Assembly (NCBI RefSeq): GCF_003860465.1
Contig: NZ_CP034188.1
Coordinates: 1-63,735 of the forward strand
DNA length: 63,735 nucleotides
Reading direction: 5' to 3'
DNA from: Deinococcus psychrotolerans
GTDB taxonomy: Bacteria; Deinococcota; Deinococci; Deinococcales; Deinococcaceae
Made by a program: the position numbers and the translations under genes. The notes under the pieces are model-generated. The model was not told the origin of the DNA. It worked only from the letters and a program-made list of their open reading frames with translations, and searched no databases. Positions 23,475 to 31,073 of this stretch are shown here, in pieces (positions within the stretch are counted from its first letter, which is position 1; each line of letters starts with the position of its first letter).

Positions 23475-23737
23475 GCTTCTCCCTGCCCAAAGTCGATCAG
23501 CGGATTCCGGGCCTGTTCTGCCCCGGCGAGCTGGTGGCCAAGGTGCCTGCTATGGATGATCTGCGTGGTCATCACATGTACGCCTTCCGGATCGGTGACG
23601 AGTGGATTACGGCCATTTTCGAGCCGAAGAACAAGGCGTTCACTTGGCGTGCCATGCGGGCAGGCATCGTCGGCAGCGGTGGCAAGAGCGGCCTCGTGGC
23701 GTACCTGGCCGGGCTGCGCGAAAAGGTGGCCGCATGA
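23471..23737 (+). CDS. Hypothetical protein
   Basis: Product of 88 aa; the ATG at 23471 (ATGA overlap) was chosen over an upstream start. Beta-rich middle (HHMYAFRIGDEWITAIFEPK). No family recognised. Confidence 0.65.
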   Translation: MSFSLPKVDQRIPGLFCPGELVAKVPAMDDLRGHHMYAFRIGDEWITAIFEPKNKAFTWRAMRAGIVGSGGKSGLVAYLAGLREKVAA

Positions 23738-23982
23738 ACGTAACGACTGACCCACTTGCCTGCTATGCTGGGAGGAACCCGGAGGTCACCGAGCAATCGA
23801 CCAACGGGAACACCCCCCGCGTGGCTGCCAGGCCATTAGTCGCAGAGGGTGTCCGTGAAAGTAAATTCGAAAACGTTGTCGGACTCCGCAGTCCGGTGGC
23901 TTTCGCCTATGCACAGGATACGCGCCCTGTGCATGTGGGTCAACCAGACCAGAGGCAGCGCGTACCTGGAGTCACACCATGA
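23734..23982 (+). CDS. Hypothetical protein before the initiator
   Basis: Product of 82 aa. It is supported by ATGA overlaps with both neighbours; the composition is not strongly protein-like, so it may serve translational coupling to the initiator. TTGCCTGCTATGCTGGGAGG inside it could alternatively be a promoter and SD. Confidence 0.45.
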   Translation: MNVTTDPLACYAGRNPEVTEQSTNGNTPRVAARPLVAEGVRESKFENVVGLRSPVAFAYAQDTRPVHVGQPDQRQRVPGVTP

Positions 23983-25358
23983 GCATTCGCCGGAAAGCAA
24001 AAACCCGCTTTTTCGTCCAGATCGACAGAACTGCCCTGCGGAACGCCTCACTGAGCCTGAAGGCCAAAGGCCTCCTCGCCGTCATGATGAGCACGCCGGA
24101 AGACTGGCAGTTCCACATGATCTGGCTCGAAAAGCAGAGCCGTGATGGCCGCGAATCACACCAATCCGCCATGAAAGAGCTGGAGCACAACGGTTACGTT
24201 GTCCGAACCCGCGCCCAAAACGAGAAGGGCAAGTTCGTCGGCTGGGATTACGTGGTTGATGACGAAGTGGACGAAGCGGTTGCCATTTCCCGTAAGTCAC
24301 CGACAGACGGCTTTCCCGTCAATCGGAGAAACCGTCAGTCGGGAAAACCGTCAGACGGGAAACCCGCAACTAGAGAGAGAGAGATCACAGAGAGTGATCT
24401 TAAGAAGAGAGAGGAGGAGAAAGAGGGCCCTTCAAGCGCAGGCGAAAGCGAGGCTGCCAAGGCTCCCCCACTCCCCGGCCCGTTCAGCACCGCATTGGAA
24501 GAGATCTCCTCCTCCTCCCTTTCGCCTGCGGCTCTGGAAGCACCTGACCAGGCTCAATCAGAAGCGGGGAACGACGCGGCACCTGCTCAGCAGGCCAGCA
24601 CCAAGCGGGAAGGGCAGTCGCCTAACGGCGAGGCTGCGCCCCTGGACGCTTTCACGGAAGAAGACCTCGATGACCTCCTGCCTCTGGAGACCGGGAACGA
24701 CCAAGCCCCTCAAGAAGTTCCGGGCGGCGCGGCGGCGGAAGTGGCTGCGTCCGGCGGTGAATCACGGCCTCTCCCGGCCCGCGTGTTGGAATTCGCCCCT
24801 GTGCCCGCTCCGGAGCTTGAGAGCCGCCTTCCTGCCCTTCCTGCGAGCGAGCCGCATCAGCTCTTGGTGAATCTGCTCGGCGAGAAGGATCTGCTGATGA
24901 TGCTGGGCGAGAAGACCCGCTCCGGAGGCCTCCCCCGCGAGCGCTGGACGCTGTTGCACCTGGCCGAGATTCAGGCCGTCGAGACGGTGGCCACAGCCGA
25001 GCACACCACGACCGGCACATCGCTTCGCACGCTGATCGCACGTGGTCTCGACCGCCTGATTGGCAGCCCCTGGACTGGCCAGAAGAAGCCCGCCGCCACA
25101 TCGGCTCCGGCCATTGGTGGTCACTCGCTGGAACCCGCTAAGAAGCCTGAACTGGAAGTGGAAGTGGTGCAGGAAGGCAAGTTGTTGCCCGGCGCACAGT
25201 ACCGGCGTAAAGCCGACGGCGTACCGGTCGAACTGGTCAAGACCGAGCGGGTCAAGAACAAGTTTGGCGACGGCGAAAAGTGGCTCCTCAGCGACGGCAG
25301 CTTGGTGGGAGCGATGGACCTGGTGCTGAAGTTCGAGTTCGTCGGGCGCTCGGCTTAA
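23979..25358 (+). CDS. Replication initiator / replisome-organiser-like protein
   Basis: Product of 459 aa. The N-terminal 100 residues match phage replication helix-turn-helix proteins: FVQIDRTALRNASLSLKAKG, LLAVMMSTPEDWQFH, then a SAMKELEHNGYVV winged helix. A low-complexity linker (about residues 105-290) and a C-terminal region with QYRRKADGVPVELVKTERVK follow. The gene contains four 16-bp iterons just after the HTH (24300-24363), like lambda O, where the initiator gene carries its own origin. It is last in the rightward operon. It probably loads the host helicase at the origin. Confidence 0.75.
   Translation: MSIRRKAKTRFFVQIDRTALRNASLSLKAKGLLAVMMSTPEDWQFHMIWLEKQSRDGRESHQSAMKELEHNGYVVRTRAQNEKGKFVGWDYVVDDEVDEAVAISRKSPTDGFPVNRRNRQSGKPSDGKPATREREITESDLKKREEEKEGPSSAGESEAAKAPPLPGPFSTALEEISSSSLSPAALEAPDQAQSEAGNDAAPAQQASTKREGQSPNGEAAPLDAFTEEDLDDLLPLETGNDQAPQEVPGGAAAEVAASGGESRPLPARVLEFAPVPAPELESRLPALPASEPHQLLVNLLGEKDLLMMLGEKTRSGGLPRERWTLLHLAEIQAVETVATAEHTTTGTSLRTLIARGLDRLIGSPWTGQKKPAATSAPAIGGHSLEPAKKPELEVEVVQEGKLLPGAQYRRKADGVPVELVKTERVKNKFGDGEKWLLSDGSLVGAMDLVLKFEFVGRSA
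24300..24363 (+). repeat. Four tandem 16-bp iterons, candidate replication origin
   Basis: Units: CCGACAGACGGCTTTC (24300), CCGTCAATCGGAGAAA (24316), CCGTCAGTCGGGAAAA (24332), CCGTCAGACGGGAAAC (24348). The 16-bp period is not a multiple of three, so the protein does not repeat in phase and the selection must act on DNA. A purine-rich GAGA tract (24371-24423) follows and may be the melting region. Confidence 0.8.
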
Positions 25359-25373
25359 ACCAGAGACTGAGGT

Positions 25374-26111
25374 CTAGAATGGGCCGCCAATTGTTCGGAT
25401 GCCCAGCAATTCAACACTGTGGGTCGTGGCGTGTTTCGTCGCCTTTGCCCAACCGAGATCCACTAAGTGAGCCAGGTGGGACTGCTCATCCAGTCCATAG
25501 TCCCCAGTTTGATAGGTAGTTTTCCCCTCTGCGTCCTGAGCACTTCTGGCTACCAACCAGAGGTAAAAGTGCAGCGCGTCGCTTGCAGCTGCAAGCGCAT
25601 GAATCGCCCCAAGCGAAAGCTCGAGGGTTGCGTCTTGTCCTTGCGAGGGATAGAGAACTTCTCGATGGATCTTCAAGATGTGATTTCCTTTATGTTTTCT
25701 ACTTTCCTCAATCACATCAAATATTTGGTAGCCACTGTATTGGCTGAGCCATTGGACGCCACGCATGTATGCTGCCGATGGATGAGGATTCGCTTCTTGG
25801 CTCACCATCTCGCCGAGTTCAAGAGCATTGACCTGAACAATCCCCTGAGCATCGGCTCGACGTTCGAGATGCTCAATGATCTGTAGTTCTGGAGGGCTTA
25901 GGCGATTGCGATTGGCCAGATGGGCATTGAGTGAAACAGTGATCGCTGGCGCAGGTAGAGGCTCGATTTTCAGGTGTTGTTCGAGCTCGTGCCAATCGCG
26001 ATACCCAGAAGCCCGCGCTGTAATTTCGAGGGACTGCATGTGTGCGATCGGTACGCCGACAATGTCGTTGATGGCAGCGCGCAAACGCCGAGCAAAATCT
26101 TTCGAATTCAT
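25374..26111 (-). CDS. Hypothetical protein with 'GYRDW' helical motif
   Basis: Product of 245 aa. GAAGGGG lies 4 nt before the ATG. The N-terminal 50 residues (SLEITARASGYRDWHELEQH) resemble the small helical motif found at the front of several phage and toxin-associated proteins. Residues about 65-240 contain helical segments with LSPPELQIIEHLERRADAQG and LELSLGAIHALAAASDALH, reminiscent of plasmid replication or regulatory proteins but not assignable. Convergent with the initiator gene. Confidence 0.65.
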   Translation of the reverse strand: MNSKDFARRLRAAINDIVGVPIAHMQSLEITARASGYRDWHELEQHLKIEPLPAPAITVSLNAHLANRNRLSPPELQIIEHLERRADAQGIVQVNALELGEMVSQEANPHPSAAYMRGVQWLSQYSGYQIFDVIEESRKHKGNHILKIHREVLYPSQGQDATLELSLGAIHALAAASDALHFYLWLVARSAQDAEGKTTYQTGDYGLDEQSHLAHLVDLGWAKATKHATTHSVELLGIRTIGGPF

Positions 26112-26317
26112 TTTTCCCCTTCGACAGGAACGAGGTGCCCGCTGAACCAGTCCACTGTCTCAAAGAGGAAGCGTCACTGTGAGTATCACTAAATTACGCT
26201 TTGCCAATGCGGGCGGCTGGCGCGTAACAACCAGCTTTAAGGATAGCAGGGCATACGACACGTGGGAGACTTAGAGGAGTCTAAGAACAGGTTGGCGGGA
26301 AGCTGCACCTACATCGC

Positions 26318-26347
26318 TTTACTTTTAGAGTTTGAAACTGCTAAAAT
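26318..26347 (+). promoter_or_regulatory. Promoter of the candidate small RNA
   Basis: TTTACT (26318-26323), 18-bp spacer, TAAAAT (26342-26347). The predicted start at about 26354 coincides with the first base of the first hairpin. Confidence 0.6.
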
Positions 26348-26353
26348 AGAGTT

Positions 26354-26457
26354 ACTGGTGAAGACCAGTCGGCACGGTTCCTGAGCCGTACTGCCAGCGT
26401 CGCCGGTCGCCAATGCCAGGGGCAATGGGAGAAGAAGTTCTCGCGGAACTTTTTCTC
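26354..26457 (+). ncRNA. Candidate structured small RNA of about 100 nt
   Basis: Four consecutive hairpins: ACTGGT-GAAG-ACCAGT (26354-26369); GGC-ACGG paired with CCGT-GCC (about 26371-26394); CCAATGCC-AGG-GGCAATGG (about 26410-26428, one A-A mismatch); and a terminal stem AAGTTC-TCGCG-GAACTT (26435-26451) followed by TTTTCTC, an intrinsic terminator. A promoter lies immediately upstream. No ORF with an SD fits the interval. It precedes the Xre-RES operon by about 175 nt and matches no RNA family that I recognise. Confidence 0.6.
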
Positions 26458-26632
26458 ATGACTGCAAGCCACCAAACCGATCAGGAGGTAAGGTCATCGG
26501 GATTTCATCCAGGGGGTGGGGTTCCGGTTCACGTCCGCGCAAGTGTAATAGTCCAGGCGGTCTTTACACCTATGGGCAAAACAGTGAAGCCAGGGGCTGA
26601 ACCGTTATGTTCGCGCAGGAAGGAAAAAAGAC

Positions 26633-27079
26633 ATGACACAAACGTTTATCCCAACTCGCACTGTCCCTGCTATACCCGGTGCCTCACTTCTTGGACTGAA
26701 GGCCACGACCCTGCTGGAGCTTGGAACCGCTGTCGATCAGGGATTCAAGTCTGACGCGTTGGAGCGATTCGCTAAGCATCTCGGGTTGACGCTGACGAAA
26801 ACACTGGACTTGATTCAGCTCAGTGAAAGCACTTATCACAACCACCGCCGCAAAGGGCGCACGCTCGGTGCGGAAAGCAGCGCCAACCTGTACCATCTGG
26901 CAAAAGTGACCGAAGCCGCTGAGCAGTACTTTGAGAGCGTTGTGGACGCACACCGCTGGCTGATGACTCCTCGTGCGACATTCGGAAACAAAAACCCTCT
27001 TCAGTTCGCCCTGCTACCTGGTGGGGCCGAGTACGTGAGCACCGTGCTTAGCAGGCTAGAGCACGGAGTCTATACGTGA
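26633..27079 (+). CDS. Xre/MbcA/ParS-type antitoxin of a RES system
   Basis: Product of 148 aa with AGGAAGG upstream. HTH at about residues 55-85 (GLTLTKTLDLIQLSESTYHN), then the toxin-binding domain (LYHLAKVTEAAEQYFES, AHRWLMTPRATFGNKNPLQF) typical of DUF2384. It would neutralise the RES protein encoded next and repress the operon. Confidence 0.9.
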   Translation: MTQTFIPTRTVPAIPGASLLGLKATTLLELGTAVDQGFKSDALERFAKHLGLTLTKTLDLIQLSESTYHNHRRKGRTLGAESSANLYHLAKVTEAAEQYFESVVDAHRWLMTPRATFGNKNPLQFALLPGGAEYVSTVLSRLEHGVYT

Positions 27080-27585
27080 GCCTGACACTCTATCGCATCA
27101 GTAAATTGCAGTACGCCCAGCATCCTGATCTTCCAGAGCACGGTTTCGGTGCCGCTCGTTTTGGTGGACGCTGGAACAGCCCAGACTTAACCTCGCAGCA
27201 CGATCGGCGTTTGATCTATACCAGCGATACGCTGGCGCAGGCGATGCTTGAAATCGTTGTCCATGTGGACAGTCGTGTGCTCCAGACCGTTCCACATGCT
27301 TATGTCCGCTTCCAAGTCGAAGAAGAATATATTGCTGACCTCAAAGCTGCTCAACTTCCAGCGACTTGGAACGCTCATCCCGAAACACCGGCGACGCAGG
27401 TTATTGGTGATCAGTGGTTTGATGAGCAAAGCTCTCCTGTATTGCGGGTTCCTTCAGTCATTTTACCACTCACTGTGTATGGTCCAGGGCAGAGCAATTA
27501 CTTGATCAATGCTAACCACCCTGATATCGGTGAGGCGGTGAAGTTGCTGGACTTCCAGACATTGCCACTCGATCCAAGACTCTGA
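27076..27585 (+). CDS. RES-domain toxin (NAD+-degrading)
   Basis: Product of 169 aa from GTG, overlapping the antitoxin stop (GTGA). Family landmarks: YRISKLQYA, AARFGGRWNSPD (Arg), LIYTSDTLAQAMLE (Tyr and Glu), VPSVILP (Ser) and NYLINANHPD. RES/ParT/MbcT enzymes consume NAD+ or modify host proteins with ADP-ribose. All landmarks are intact. On a phage-plasmid the pair would act in post-segregational stability and possibly anti-phage defence. Confidence 0.9.
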   Translation: MSLTLYRISKLQYAQHPDLPEHGFGAARFGGRWNSPDLTSQHDRRLIYTSDTLAQAMLEIVVHVDSRVLQTVPHAYVRFQVEEEYIADLKAAQLPATWNAHPETPATQVIGDQWFDEQSSPVLRVPSVILPLTVYGPGQSNYLINANHPDIGEAVKLLDFQTLPLDPRL

Positions 27586-27592
27586 CCTTTCT

Positions 27593-27636
27593 AAACGAAG
27601 CTGGACGCATCCGAGGGATTGCGTCCAGCTTCGTTT
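27593..27636. terminator. 17-bp perfect hairpin after the RES gene
   Basis: AAACGAAGCTGGACGCA (27593-27609) pairs exactly with 27620-27636. A/T runs at both ends make it a bidirectional terminator. Confidence 0.85.
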
Positions 27637-27689
27637 GAGGTGTGCCAATTCGGCTTTCCGTCTCCTCTCGTCCTTCTCGTTCACATCAC

Positions 27690-27707
27690 GTTTACATAAC
27701 GTAAACT
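27690..27707 (+). promoter_or_regulatory. Palindromic operator over a leaderless promoter
   Basis: GTTTACATAACGTAAAC (27690-27706): arms GTTTAC/GTAAAC. It overlaps TAAACT (27702-27707), which lies 6 nt before the GTG at 27714; TTCACA (27680) is a possible -35. Confidence 0.6.
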
Positions 27708-27713
27708 TGAAAT

Positions 27714-28001
27714 GTGCCCCTTCTCAGTCTCGTCTGCGCTTCAACAACGATCCGCGACCCGGATCTGTCTTCCGCTGAATTGGCGGCGGTATTTCGTTCT
27801 GTCCGCGAGGCCGCCACGCGGGATTTGCCGGTGAACGTGAATCAGTCCAGTGGCGTGACCGAAGTGGGCTGCACCTTCCTGATCGTATCCAAAGCGCAGG
27901 CTGCTGCCCTCCAGACGTACCTCACGCGCTTGAGCGAGCTGCCCCGCGAGTTCCTTGAGGACTACGACCGCGAGCTGCTCGACGCCTGGATGGAAACATG
28001 A
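27714..28001 (+). CDS. Hypothetical protein
   Basis: Product of 95 aa from GTG, with a leaderless promoter under a palindromic operator. Alpha-beta pattern with SSGVTEVGCTFLIVSKAQAA and a helical C-terminus. First gene of a three-gene operon ending in a VRR-NUC nuclease. No family recognised. Confidence 0.65.
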   Translation: MPLLSLVCASTTIRDPDLSSAELAAVFRSVREAATRDLPVNVNQSSGVTEVGCTFLIVSKAQAAALQTYLTRLSELPREFLEDYDRELLDAWMET

Positions 28002-28366
28002 CTGGCCGCGCCCGCAGACAGACCAAGCAGCTCCTCCGCGAGCACCACGCCCGAACAGAAACCCGCATGGTGGACATTCCGGCCATTCACGAGCACCCGG
28101 CCTGCCCGCCGCTCGACATCGATGCGCTGACCGAGCCGATTGTTCTCAGTCCCAACTTTGCCGCTCCAGCAGTGCCGACTCCCCCGCCCCGCGAGCCGCT
28201 TCCGCGCCGCACGGTTCCGTCTGCTCAGCAGGCCGCCGTCACCGAGGTGGCCACCCGGCTGATGGCCGCCCTCATCAGCCGGTATGGTCGCCACGCGCTC
28301 AACCCGGCGGACGTCCGTGAAGCCGTCAACGCTGCCGCCGCTCTGGTGCGCGAGGCCAGTCGGTGA
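27998..28366 (+). CDS. Hypothetical protein
   Basis: Product of 122 aa: basic N-terminus (RARRQTKQLLREHHAR), a Pro-rich linker and a C-terminal helical domain (AVTEVATRLMAALISRYGRH). ATGA and GTGA overlaps link it to both neighbours. Function unknown. Confidence 0.65.
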   Translation: MTGRARRQTKQLLREHHARTETRMVDIPAIHEHPACPPLDIDALTEPIVLSPNFAAPAVPTPPPREPLPRRTVPSAQQAAVTEVATRLMAALISRYGRHALNPADVREAVNAAAALVREASR

Positions 28367-28728
28367 TTCTCCGCGAACGCGACGTCGAGGAGCAGGCTGC
28401 CGAGTTGCTGACCCGGCACGGCTGGTACTCGCTCAAGACAGACGCGGGCAACGTGCGCCGGGGCCAGGGCAAAGCGGGCGACCTGCCGAGCGGCTGGCCA
28501 GACATGGTGTTCTTTCTCAGCCTCGGCGACGACTTGCTGTGCCTGGCGGCCATCATCGAAATGAAGACCGTGAAGGGCAAGGTGCGCCCGGATCAGACCG
28601 CCCTGCACGGCGAGCTGCGAATGCTGTACCGACTGCCGGTACAAATCGTGCGCGATCCGGAAGAAGTGCACGCCGTGATCGAGCGTGGCCGCCAGCTGCG
28701 CCGCCTGCTCGGTGGTGGCCGGTGGTGA
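28363..28728 (+). CDS. VRR-NUC domain nuclease
   Basis: Product of 121 aa from GTG. The PD-(D/E)xK core of VRR-NUC is complete: an N-terminal Glu in DVEEQAAELL, GWPDMVF (Asp), AIIEMKTVKG (E-x-K) and DQTALHGEL (Gln). Stand-alone VRR-NUC proteins are common in phage replication or recombination modules and act as structure-specific nucleases. Confidence 0.9.
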   Translation: MILRERDVEEQAAELLTRHGWYSLKTDAGNVRRGQGKAGDLPSGWPDMVFFLSLGDDLLCLAAIIEMKTVKGKVRPDQTALHGELRMLYRLPVQIVRDPEEVHAVIERGRQLRRLLGGGRW

Positions 28729-28743
28729 CCGGCGCTGCTGTGC

Positions 28744-29031
28744 TCAGTCTCTCCCCTGCCCCGCCGCGAGCAGATAGGCCTCAAGTGCCTCGGCCACCAC
28801 GTCTTGATGTTTCAGGTCGTTTTGCAGCGCATGCATCTTCAGCCGCAGGATTAGCCCCTTGTCCAGTGTGGTTGTGTACTTCTCCATGCGCGGCCCTGCA
28901 TCCGGACTTCCGGACTTCTCCACTTCCAGGCTTACGGGTTTCCTTACTTCCGGGGTTCCGGGGTCTGGACGTCTGGCAGCCTCTTTGGCCTGCTGCAACT
29001 GCTGGAGCGCGCCGCCGAATTTCTTGGTCAT
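28744..29031 (-). CDS. ParB-like small partition partner
   Basis: Product of 95 aa. The first 45 residues are disordered and basic; the C-terminal part (MEKYTTTLDKGLILRLKMHA, then LKHQDVVAEALEAYLL) fits a ribbon-helix-helix fold as in ParG-type centromere binders. It is the second gene after ParA (ATGA overlap). The DNA encoding its disordered region carries the same repeats found upstream of parA. Confidence 0.75.
   Translation of the reverse strand: MTKKFGGALQQLQQAKEAARRPDPGTPEVRKPVSLEVEKSGSPDAGPRMEKYTTTLDKGLILRLKMHALQNDLKHQDVVAEALEAYLLAAGQGRD
28900..28964 (-). repeat. Candidate centromere repeats inside the ParB-like gene
   Basis: Repeated CTTCC/CCGG elements; the 25 bp at 28940-28964 (TTCCTTACTTCCGGGGTTCC and 5 more) are identical to 29703-29727 upstream of parA. 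The reading frame here codes only for the disordered tail. Confidence 0.65.
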
Positions 29032-29636
29032 CGCAGGATTTCCTTGACCACCAGCTCGTAATCACGGTGTGCCAGTTTGGCACGAGAGTCGCCCTTCACC
29101 GACCGCACCTCGACACCCTGCAAAGCTGCTTTGGAAAACGCGCTGGCCCGGCGAACCGACTGCGCGAAGACCGGCACGTCCAGATCCATCAACGCCTCGC
29201 GGGCGTCATGGCCCTCGACGCTTGGCGCAGCGGGCACGTCGGTGATCAATACCCGGTAATTGGTAATGCCTTCCCGGATCAGCGGGGCCAGCGTCTTGGG
29301 CAGCGCCCGCATGCTCACGCCGTCCGGCTTGGTGGGAACGATCAGCAAATCCACAGCTTGCGCCAGGCTCAGCAACTCCGCGCTGTCCTCGCCCGCCTTG
29401 GTATCCAGCACGACGTAAGCGAAGGTGCTCAGATCCATCTGGCCCATCTGCTCGATGCTGATCACCTCGCACGGCAGGCCTGGACCGGCGGCGGCCCACT
29501 CCACAGCGCTGGCAGTCTTCTCGTCGGCGTCTACCAGCAGTGTCCGGCCCCTGCTCGCCAGCAGGCTGGCAATGGCGATGGCGCTGGTCGTCTTCCCGAC
29601 CCCGCCCTTGTCGTTGGCGATTGCAATCTGGTACAT
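29028..29636 (-). CDS. parA: ParA-type partition ATPase
   Basis: Product of 202 aa. The ATG at 29636 was chosen because the protein then starts MYQIAIANDKGGVGKTTSAI with the deviant Walker A; the open frame continues to 29765 through the repeat region. Walker A' LLVDADEKTASAVEW and YVVLDTKAG also fit. There is no N-terminal HTH, so it belongs to the short ParA type that pairs with a small RHH protein. It segregates the phage-plasmid at division. Confidence 0.92.
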   Translation of the reverse strand: MYQIAIANDKGGVGKTTSAIAIASLLASRGRTLLVDADEKTASAVEWAAAGPGLPCEVISIEQMGQMDLSTFAYVVLDTKAGEDSAELLSLAQAVDLLIVPTKPDGVSMRALPKTLAPLIREGITNYRVLITDVPAAPSVEGHDAREALMDLDVPVFAQSVRRASAFSKAALQGVEVRSVKGDSRAKLAHRDYELVVKEILR

Positions 29637-29662
29637 GCTCCGACTGTAGCGCGTCGCCCCAC

Positions 29663-29732
29663 TTATCCGGAAACCCGCTTCCACACTTTCCAAGAAACCC
29701 ACTTCCTTACTTCCGGGGTTCCGGGGTTTCCA
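29663..29732 (-). repeat. Candidate parS repeats and parA control region
   Basis: Direct repeats built on CTTCC, AAACCC and CCGGGGTT (for example ACTTATCCGGAAACCCGCTT, then CCAAGAAACCCACTTCC), including the 25-bp exact copy at 29703-29727. They lie in the 5' region of parA, where an RHH partner would bind for both autoregulation and segregation. Confidence 0.65.
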
Positions 29733-29753
29733 GAATCTCGACAGGAGTTCACC

Positions 29754-30074
29754 TTGCCGCATCACCAGTCCCTGCCTGACACCTACCGCCTGCTGGCCGC
29801 GTTCTCAGGCGAGCCTACCAATCAGATCGAGGCCTTCAAGGCGGCCGGTTTGTGGCAGCAACCCGACGCCTCGCCGCAGCGGGAGCGGGTCAATCTCACC
29901 GATTACCAGCGCGCCCTGCTGCGAACCCTCAGCGCTAACGGCTGGGTGCGCTGGGTGTCGTGGGGTCAGGGGTACGTGCTCACGGGCCTGGGCGAGGTGC
30001 GCCTCGACGGGTATTACGAGCGCTACGGTCCGGCCGCCACGCTGCGTGCGCCGCGCCCTCCCGGAAATCAATGA
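29754..30074 (+). CDS. Hypothetical protein, winged-helix-like
   Basis: Product of 106 aa from TTG at 29754, with AGGAG 6 nt upstream. Residues about 8-85 contain two helices, then LRTLSANGWVRWVSWGQGYV and LTGLGEVRLDGYY, like a winged helix ending in the L-T-x-x-G motif. Divergent from parA. A regulatory role is possible. Confidence 0.6.
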   Translation: MPHHQSLPDTYRLLAAFSGEPTNQIEAFKAAGLWQQPDASPQRERVNLTDYQRALLRTLSANGWVRWVSWGQGYVLTGLGEVRLDGYYERYGPAATLRAPRPPGNQ

Positions 30075-30913
30075 CGCCTCCTCTCGCCCAACGCGAGCGC
30101 CACGAGATCAACCTGATCGCCCAGGCCATCCACCGCCGGTACTTCGTCAAGGACGCCTCCCCCTGGTTGGTGGTAGAGGGCACTGGTCAGATTCACGCCA
30201 TGATCCGCGACGCGGCCCGGTCGGTCGGTGGTGACCACGGAATACCCGCGCCTGCGCAAGCCCGCAGCAGTCTCAGCGCCGCCCAGCTTGAAGAGCACGG
30301 GCGGGCGAGCTACGCCGACGCACTCGAAGCCTGCCGCCTGCTCTCGGCCGGACGCACCGAGGCCGCGCAGCTGCTCGCCCGCCGCGCGCTCGCCCACCGC
30401 CAAGCCTGGAAGCACGCCACCGCCGGTTACGCCCAAGAAGCCCAGCGCCACACCGGCCGCTATTTCGAGTGGGAAGTGCTCAGCGTGCGCGACTACGCCG
30501 AGGACGGCGAAGACTACACCCAGTGGTATTTCCGCCTGATGCTGATCTGGCACGAGGACGGTCAGCAGCTGGTGGTGGCCAATGCGCCCGAGCTGGAAGC
30601 CAGCACCGGCATGGAAGTAGGGGAGGGGAGCTGGCGTGCGCTGTGCCGCTGGATCGAAGAGCACAGCAGCCCTGAAGGCCGCGCCAACCGAGGTCGCCCG
30701 GTCGAAGACGACGCGCACCTGATCTTCTTAGACAACAACGGCCACCTGCGGCCGCGCCGGTTCGTGCAGGACCGTTATTCGGGCTTGCTCGACGCCTTCA
30801 GCTGTCTGCGCCGGGCCATGATCTGGAAGGTAGACGAACTTCCGGAGTTGCAGGAGCGAGAAGCACGAGCCTTCGAGATCGACTGGGACGATGACACGCC
30901 CGGCGAAGAATGA
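30071..30913 (+). CDS. Hypothetical protein
   Basis: Product of 280 aa, ATGA-coupled to the gene before. Helical middle region (EACRLLSAGRTEAAQLLARR), followed by an aromatic-rich part (YFEWEVLSVRDYAEDGEDYT). No motif recognised. It is the last gene before the late promoter, where phages often encode late regulators, but I see no regulator domain. Confidence 0.65.
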   Translation: MTPPLAQRERHEINLIAQAIHRRYFVKDASPWLVVEGTGQIHAMIRDAARSVGGDHGIPAPAQARSSLSAAQLEEHGRASYADALEACRLLSAGRTEAAQLLARRALAHRQAWKHATAGYAQEAQRHTGRYFEWEVLSVRDYAEDGEDYTQWYFRLMLIWHEDGQQLVVANAPELEASTGMEVGEGSWRALCRWIEEHSSPEGRANRGRPVEDDAHLIFLDNNGHLRPRRFVQDRYSGLLDAFSCLRRAMIWKVDELPELQEREARAFEIDWDDDTPGEE

Positions 30914-30920
30914 AGGCCAC

Positions 30921-30948
30921 TTGCGTTTTCGTAATAATTCGCTATGAT
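30921..30948 (+). promoter_or_regulatory. Candidate late promoter
   Basis: TTGCGT (30921-30926), 16-bp spacer, TATGAT (30943-30948), in an AT-rich island upstream of the packaging genes. Confidence 0.55.
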
Positions 30949-31073
30949 TTTTTTAGTCTGCATAATCGTATTGATCTAGGTGCTGGCGGAATCAGCGGCG
31001 CTTTTTTCGTTCCCGGCCGGGAAAGCGGCCAGATCTGGTAAACCCGTGCCCGGGTGCGCGGAGAGCATAGGGC
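30949..31073. other. Leader with dyads before the terminase genes
   Basis: It holds a GCTG/CAGC hairpin followed by GGCGCTTTTTT (about 30982-31007), which could be an early terminator for the late transcript, and a perfect 14-bp palindrome TTCCCGGCCGGGAA (31010-31023). Position just upstream of terminase fits a cos/pac or late-control region; no cut site can be identified from sequence alone. Confidence 0.4.

Noticed and set aside
27690..27706. Chromosomal-type parS site
   Set aside because: The palindrome does not match TGTTTCACGTGAAACA and sits on a promoter -10, so an operator is more likely.
28284..30074. 596-codon plus-strand frame
   Set aside because: It crosses parA and its partner on the opposite strand; only its last 106 codons (from TTG 29754 with an SD) look real.
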